64,000 nt of DNA from contig NZ_JABXJG010000002.1 in assembly GCF_013375535.1 (NCBI RefSeq), forward strand, positions 806,001-870,000, read 5' to 3'. The notes below the pieces were generated by a model. That model saw only the letters and a program-made list of their open reading frames with translations, made no database searches and was not told the origin of the DNA. This document shows positions 59,899-64,000 of this stretch, one piece after another; within the stretch, counting starts at the first letter, position 1; the number at the start of each line of letters is the position of its first letter. Source of the DNA: Sphingobium sp. 15-1. GTDB lineage: Bacteria; Pseudomonadota; Alphaproteobacteria; Sphingomonadales; Sphingomonadaceae. The position numbers were made by a program, and so were the translations under genes.

Positions 59899-61374
59899 AT
59901 GCCCGTTCCCACCCTTCGATGCGGCGCCGCGACGCTGGACCAACTCGCCCTTAACCATAATGTCGCGAAAGTGGCCGGCGGGTTGGACGCGCTGGGCGTC
60001 ACGAGCGGCGACCATGTCGTTCTGCTCCTGAAGAACAGCATCGCCTTCATCGAGATGACCCTGGGCATCGGCAAGCTTGGCGCATTCGCCGTCCCGGTGA
60101 ACTGGCATTTCGCGGCAGCCGAAATCGACCTCTTGCTGGAGGATTGCGCGCCAAAGGTGATCTTCGTGCACGAGGATTTACACGCCAGCCTGCCGCCGAC
60201 ATGGCATTCGAAAGCACGGGTGATCGTAGTCGGCGCAGATGGCGTGCCGTCGGACTATGCGTCATGGCGCGACGAAAGCGCCGCTTTCGCCGGACCAGAC
60301 CGGCCGGCGCCGGGCAGCATCGTCTATACCTCCGGCACGACGGGCCGCCCCAAGGGCGTCAAACGTCTTCCGCCAACGCCCGCACAGCAGGCGGCAATGC
60401 GCGCCGTTCGCTCCAACCTCTATCGCACGGACAGCAAGAGCCGGGTTCTGGTGCCCGGCCCTCTCTACCATGCCTTCCCCAATCAGTTCACCGTCCACGG
60501 CGTATTGACGGCCGAACATACGGAAATCATGCCGCGTTTCGATGCGGAAGCATTGCTCGCGATCATCGAGCGGGAACGGACCACCTCCGTCGCACTTGCT
60601 CCGATCATGTTCGTGCGGCTGCTGCGCCTGCCGGCCGAAGTGCGCAACGCCTATGACATCACGTCGCTGCGCTGGGCGCTGCATGCGGGCGGCCCTTGCG
60701 CCGACGACGTCAAGCAGGCGATGATCGATTGGTGGGGCCCTATGGTCGCTGAATATTATGGCGGCACCGAAGTGGGAGCGCTGACCCTGTGCACCAGCGC
60801 CGAATGGATGGACCGCCCCGGCACCTGCGGAAAGCCGCTGCCCGATGTAGAGCTCAGGATCGTCGATGCGGACGGGAACGACGTCCCGCGCGGAGAAGCG
60901 GGCGAAATTTTCGGCCGACTTCGCGCCTATCCCGACTTCACCTATCATAATGATCCGAAGAAGCGTGAGGATGTGGGACTTGGCGACCTCGTGTCGCTTG
61001 GCGATATCGGCTATCAGGACGAGGACGGCTATCTTTTCCTGTGCGATCGCGCCCGCGACATGGTGGTGTCGGGCGGTGTGAACATCTATCCGGCGGAAGT
61101 GGAAAAGGCCCTGTTCGCCTTGCCGGGCATAGACGATTGCGCGGCCTTCGGCATCCCCGATCCGGAATTCGGGGAAACGCTGGTGGCCTTCATCGTCGGC
61201 GGCGATCTTGACGGTGAAGATCTGCGCAAGCGGCTGCGCACGACGATCGCCGGCTACAAGGTTCCCAAGGCGATCGTGCGGGTCGAGACGCTGCAGCGCG
61301 ACGCATCCGGCAAGGTCCGCAAATATCTGTTGCGGGAACGATATCTCGCAATGACCGGCGTCCCGGCGACCTAA
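59899..61374 (+). CDS. acyl-CoA synthetase (AMP-dependent ligase)
   Basis: A 491-residue ANL ligase with IVYTSGTTGRPKGVKRLP (P-loop), EYYGGTEVGALT (A5), LGDIGYQDEDGYLFLCDRARDM (A7-A8), SGGVNIYPAEVE and SGKVRKYLLRE with the A10 lysine. It is close to bile-acid or long-chain acid CoA ligase-like members found in sphingomonad catabolic clusters. TGGAAG precedes ATG 59899. It lies 32 bases after the IclR gene on the same strand and converges on an SDR gene. It would feed an acid into the MaoC/SDR/thiolase steps of the same cluster. Confidence 0.9.
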   Translation: MPVPTLRCGAATLDQLALNHNVAKVAGGLDALGVTSGDHVVLLLKNSIAFIEMTLGIGKLGAFAVPVNWHFAAAEIDLLLEDCAPKVIFVHEDLHASLPPTWHSKARVIVVGADGVPSDYASWRDESAAFAGPDRPAPGSIVYTSGTTGRPKGVKRLPPTPAQQAAMRAVRSNLYRTDSKSRVLVPGPLYHAFPNQFTVHGVLTAEHTEIMPRFDAEALLAIIERERTTSVALAPIMFVRLLRLPAEVRNAYDITSLRWALHAGGPCADDVKQAMIDWWGPMVAEYYGGTEVGALTLCTSAEWMDRPGTCGKPLPDVELRIVDADGNDVPRGEAGEIFGRLRAYPDFTYHNDPKKREDVGLGDLVSLGDIGYQDEDGYLFLCDRARDMVVSGGVNIYPAEVEKALFALPGIDDCAAFGIPDPEFGETLVAFIVGGDLDGEDLRKRLRTTIAGYKVPKAIVRVETLQRDASGKVRKYLLRERYLAMTGVPAT

Positions 61375-61392
61375 CCCTCTCGGGTCGCCGGG
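61362..61392. terminator. hairpin between convergent CoA ligase and SDR genes
   Basis: A perfect 10-bp stem (61362-61371 with 61383-61392) with an 11-base loop containing the ligase stop codon. No U-tract follows on either strand, so termination would be weak or factor-assisted. Confidence 0.45.
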
Positions 61393-61405
61393 GCTTCCGG
61401 TCTCA

Positions 61406-62194
61406 TCAGGTCAGCGTAAGCCCGCCATCGACCACAAGCTCGCCCCCGGTCATGAACGAGGAGGCATCGGAGCAGAGAAAGGCGATGACGCCGGCAATGT
61501 CCTCGGGTTCCGCCAGGCGGCCCATGGGATGCATCTTGGCGACGAGATCAAGTCCATCCTGCCCCTTTGGCCGCAATCCGAATTCGCCCAGTTGTGCGAC
61601 CGAGTTCGTCATGAGCCATGTATTGACGGGGCCGGGAAATACAGTGTTCACGCGGATCTGATGTTTGGCCAGTTCCTGGGCCAGCCCTTTGCTCATCATT
61701 CGGACGGCGCCCTTGCTCGTCGAATAGACGACATGCGCCACGCCCGCGAAGAGCCCGTAAATGGACGACAGGTTGACGATCGACGGCTTCGCCTCGAAGC
61801 TTTCATGGGTCTCGATCATCAGCGGCGATGCCGCCTTGCAACCCATGAAGACGCTGCGGACATTGAGGTTCAACGTCGCGTCGAGTTCGTCGACCGTGGC
61901 ATCGTGAAAGGGTCTGGGACGAAGCACGCCGGCCGCGTTGATCAGTCCGTCCAGCCGCCCATATTCCTGCCGGACGCGATCGATGAGCGCAGTCCAGCTT
62001 TGCTCGTCCGTCGCATCGAGTTGGACCGCGAGAGTCCGGCCTTCGATTGCGCCGGCCACAGACCGCGCACGGTCGAGGTCGATGTCCGCCACGACGACAG
62101 TCGCGCCCTGCGCACAGAGCGCCTGGGCCGCCGCTCCGCCGATCCCGCCACCGCCGCCGGTTACGATGATCACCCGTCCCGTCAGATCGAACAT
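61406..62194 (-). CDS. SDR-family NAD(P)-dependent dehydrogenase
   Basis: A 262-residue classical SDR. It has TGGGGGIG near the N-terminus, Asp after strand 2 (VVADIDLD) for NAD, NAAG in place of NNAG, NLSSIYG, and YSTSK as the YxxxK pair. The end LVVDGGLTLT is regular. ATG 62194 (MFDLTGRV) follows GGAGAG; a longer frame to 62236 is unlikely. It converges with the CoA ligase gene and is divergent from the short MaoC gene (62397) across a 202-base gap with copy 3 of the palindrome. Probably another alcohol dehydrogenase of the same regulon. Confidence 0.88.
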   Translation of the reverse strand: MFDLTGRVIIVTGGGGGIGGAAAQALCAQGATVVVADIDLDRARSVAGAIEGRTLAVQLDATDEQSWTALIDRVRQEYGRLDGLINAAGVLRPRPFHDATVDELDATLNLNVRSVFMGCKAASPLMIETHESFEAKPSIVNLSSIYGLFAGVAHVVYSTSKGAVRMMSKGLAQELAKHQIRVNTVFPGPVNTWLMTNSVAQLGEFGLRPKGQDGLDLVAKMHPMGRLAEPEDIAGVIAFLCSDASSFMTGGELVVDGGLTLT

Positions 62195-62325
62195 ATATCG
62201 CTCTCCAAAGCTGTGGCGCCTTCGCAGAAATTCCATTTCAGGAATCAGAATGTGCAGAAAGGGCGCTCGATGATGCTGCCTGTTTTCTTGCTACGCTCTA
62301 TACTTTGGACCTTCAATAGCTTGTT

Positions 62326-62347
62326 ACGAAAATCATTTTCGTATAAT
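62326..62347. promoter_or_regulatory. palindromic operator ACGAAAATCATTTTCGT (copy 3) next to TATAAT
   Basis: The 17-bp dyad spans 62326-62342, and TATAAT at 62342-62347 overlaps its last base, a perfect -10 for the plus-strand MaoC gene starting at 62397. The dyad would occupy the -35 to -10 spacer, a repressor position. The -35 itself is poor. Confidence 0.66.
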
Positions 62348-62396
62348 TGGATTCAAGCGCTGACGTTGAATGCTTCCGAAGCGCCAAGGGCAGGAT

Positions 62397-62873
62397 ATGA
62401 CCGAAAACATTCCAGATGCAGTCTATTTCGAGGACATCGAGTTGGAGCAGGTCCAACTGTCGAGTCTGGTCACGTTCGATCGCGATGAAATCATCGCCTT
62501 CGCGCAGCGATGGGATCCTCTTCCCGTCCATCTCGACGACGATGCGGCGCGGGCAGCGGGCTTTGCAGGACTTACCGCGTCGGGAACCCACATGCTGGCG
62601 GTGAAGCAACGGTTGCTGCATGAATTCAACGTCGGCCCGTCGGTGATCGCCAGCTTTGGATCGGATGAAACCCGCTATCATGCTCCCGCACGACCTGGAG
62701 ACGTGGTCCGGCTGCATTTCAGTTGGGTTTCCAAACGTCCCTCCAAGTCGCGTCCGTCCTGCGGCATCGCGCAGCATCTGAGCGAACTCAGGCGAACCGA
62801 TGGCGCGCTTCTGCTGTCGATCCTGGACACGGTCTTGATCCGTCGGCGGGAACCGGTGGGCGGCGCAGACTGA
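62397..62873 (+). CDS. MaoC-like single hot-dog dehydratase
   Basis: A 158-residue MaoC-family hydratase. The hydratase-like motif is QRWDPLPVHLDDDAARAAGF, with Asp40 and His45 as expected catalytic residues, followed by GLTASGTHML. ATG 62397 follows CAAGGGCAGG. It is much shorter than the double hot-dog protein at 54416, so it would work as a dimer. It would hydrate an enoyl-CoA in the pathway under the control of palindrome copy 3. The next gene (M24-like) converges on it from the right, 47 bases away. Confidence 0.83.
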   Translation: MTENIPDAVYFEDIELEQVQLSSLVTFDRDEIIAFAQRWDPLPVHLDDDAARAAGFAGLTASGTHMLAVKQRLLHEFNVGPSVIASFGSDETRYHAPARPGDVVRLHFSWVSKRPSKSRPSCGIAQHLSELRRTDGALLLSILDTVLIRRREPVGGAD

Positions 62874-62920
62874 GACGGCGGGCCGCATTCCACAATGCTC
62901 CGGAAAACAGGCCCGGAAGG

Positions 62921-64000
62921 TCAATCGATGACGGTCAGACCAAGAGGCTGATCGCTCATCCTGATCGCGCCGGTCGGGCCGACCGCAATGGACTCCCCGA
63001 GAAACACCATCAGGCCGGACTTCGGGTCCCTAACCTGAACCTTGAGCGCGAACACATGATCCTCCCGGATGGGAAAGCCGATAATGGCCGGGTCGGTCGT
63101 ATCGAAGATGATCATGGGACGATCTTCGCCCAGGGCGCGCGCGTGGATAATCGGAATCACCTGATAGCGCGAACCGGCACTTGTTTCCTTATATCGGGCA
63201 AGAACATCCCCCATGGAGACGCCGGGCGCCATCAGTCCCAGCACGGCCATGAACGTCTCCCAGCAGAGGTCCGCCATTTCGGCCAGTTGGGCGGGCGGGG
63301 TTCCGAGAAATGCGGTGCGGGTGATCTGTCCGAGATAGCCCGACGGACTGCGGGCTTCGATCTCGCAATAGATGGGCTCGCCGGTCTCAAGCGGGCGGCC
63401 GGTCGGGAACATGGCCAGGCTGAAATCGAAATTCGCACCCACCGACCAGCCGAGGAAATTGGGCGGGATCGATCCGCATTCGATGAGGCGGCCGACCATC
63501 TTCCCGTAAATGACTCGTTCCGGGACGCCCGGCCGTGCTTCGTTCAGGAGTAGCTTATAGGCCTCCTCGGTGATGGCGACGGCTTCCCCGACGGCGGCGC
63601 GCTCTTCCTCCGTCTTACGGCTGCGCACCGTGTCGAGGAGACTGGTGGCGTCGCTGATCGTCATTTTCGGAAATGCATTGGAAAGACGTTCGATAAAGCC
63701 GGTAGATGCCAATCCTTCGGGCGCTCGCGGCGTGCCGTGCAAGCCGGGGATGCCGATGCGCTTGCCGTCGGCATCCAGCTCGCGCAGGCGGGCGATCACC
63801 CCTTCGGCCAGCGCCCAGCGCGTGGTGCGCACATCCGTCACCCATGATTGCCAAGCCTGCCAGAAGCTTGGCGAAGGCGTCGATCCTGTTATGACGGTGA
63901 CGTCGCCGTCAGCGGGAAACACCACGGAAACGGGACCGCCATTGCCGCTGATCGTCGAGAGATAGGCGGCGTTGGCCTGCAACTGGTCCATCATCCCGGG
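62921..64000 (-). CDS. M24-family pita-bread protein lacking metal ligands (5' end beyond window)
   Basis: At least 359 residues are visible; the frame stays open to the right edge and comparison with the 34387 protein (QQANTRYLTG aligned to LQANAAYLST) shows about 50 N-terminal residues lie outside. The pita-bread domain has Glu in place of the first metal Asp (CEIEARSPSGYLGQ), Gln for the second, His in IIHARALGED, Lys for the first Glu (FALKVQVRD) and Gly for the last. Like its relative it cannot be a normal metallopeptidase. Role probably resembles creatinase-type hydrolysis. It sits next to the CoA-ester cluster. Confidence 0.78.
   Translation of the reverse strand, partial: PGMMDQLQANAAYLSTISGNGGPVSVVFPADGDVTVITGSTPSPSFWQAWQSWVTDVRTTRWALAEGVIARLRELDADGKRIGIPGLHGTPRAPEGLASTGFIERLSNAFPKMTISDATSLLDTVRSRKTEEERAAVGEAVAITEEAYKLLLNEARPGVPERVIYGKMVGRLIECGSIPPNFLGWSVGANFDFSLAMFPTGRPLETGEPIYCEIEARSPSGYLGQITRTAFLGTPPAQLAEMADLCWETFMAVLGLMAPGVSMGDVLARYKETSAGSRYQVIPIIHARALGEDRPMIIFDTTDPAIIGFPIREDHVFALKVQVRDPKSGLMVFLGESIAVGPTGAIRMSDQPLGLTVID

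Noticed and set aside
1-64000. Mobile element, CRISPR array, prophage or antiphage system
   Set aside because: I found no transposase, integrase, terminal inverted repeats, regularly spaced repeats, phage genes or known defence genes on either strand.

Overview
This window looks like a catabolic region of a Sphingomonadaceae-type alphaproteobacterium (Sphingobium, Novosphingobium or Sphingomonas). I infer that from the high GC content, three TonB-dependent receptors with the IVTAQ(K/R)R plug start, and the density of flavin monooxygenases, SDRs, thiolase-like proteins, MaoC hydratases and ring-fission or hydratase genes. I see no transposase, integrase, tRNA, rRNA or CRISPR array. Replicon and species cannot be decided from the sequence.

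Layout. (A) 346-8909 (+): a compact unit of TonB receptor, MDR reductase, BKACE-family enzyme, SnoaL-like protein, two SDRs and an ACAD10/11-like dehydrogenase, then an aldo/keto reductase and a TetR regulator (9086). (B) 9842-20023 (-): MFS transporter, dihydroflavonol-reductase-like SDR, LLM monooxygenase, GFA protein, AraC regulator, dienelactone hydrolase, second LLM monooxygenase, an unrecognised protein, second MFS transporter. (C) 20908-24840 (+): second TonB receptor with a strong terminator, third LLM monooxygenase. (D) 24869-31834: a six-gene minus-strand operon (CMD-like, OCD-like, gentisate-dioxygenase-like bicupin, HpaH-like hydratase, HpaI-like aldolase, SDR) with TetR behind it and a divergent LysR gene in front. 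(E) 32094-34316 (+): third TonB receptor. (F) 34387-39678 (-): LLM monooxygenase, two tandem paralogous amidohydrolases and an M24 pita-bread protein lacking its metal ligands. (G) 40087-41738 (+): class II aldolase and D-2-hydroxyacid dehydrogenase. (H) 41825-46654: a large C45-like Ntn hydrolase divergent from ethanolamine ammonia-lyase eutBC. (I) 46821-52952 (-): ACAD-fold flavin monooxygenase, VOC extradiol-type dioxygenase, SCP2-like thiolase, acyl-CoA synthetase, FAH-family hydrolase. (J) 53163-64000: second dihydroflavonol-reductase-like SDR, MaoC, SDR, thiolase-like protein, aldehyde dehydrogenase, IclR regulator, acyl-CoA synthetase, SDR, MaoC, and a second degenerate M24 protein cut by the right edge.

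How it may work together. Receptors and MFS carriers would import substrates. LLM and ACAD-fold flavoenzymes would oxygenate them, although no flavin reductase partner is visible. Cupin or VOC dioxygenases would open rings, FAH, HpaH, HpaI and DLH enzymes would process the products, and CoA ligase, hydratase, dehydrogenase and thiolase sets would shorten acyl chains. Substrates cannot be named with confidence.

The most informative hidden layer is regulatory. A 17-bp palindrome ACGAAAATnnTTTTCGT occurs three times, all in cluster J around the IclR gene. A 19-bp palindrome near ATTATACnTTTTGTAnnAT occurs three times, overlapping likely -10 regions in front of the TetR gene at 9086 and both transcription units of cluster I. 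A 17-bp element is shared upstream of two LLM genes. These sites tie distant blocks into candidate regulons.
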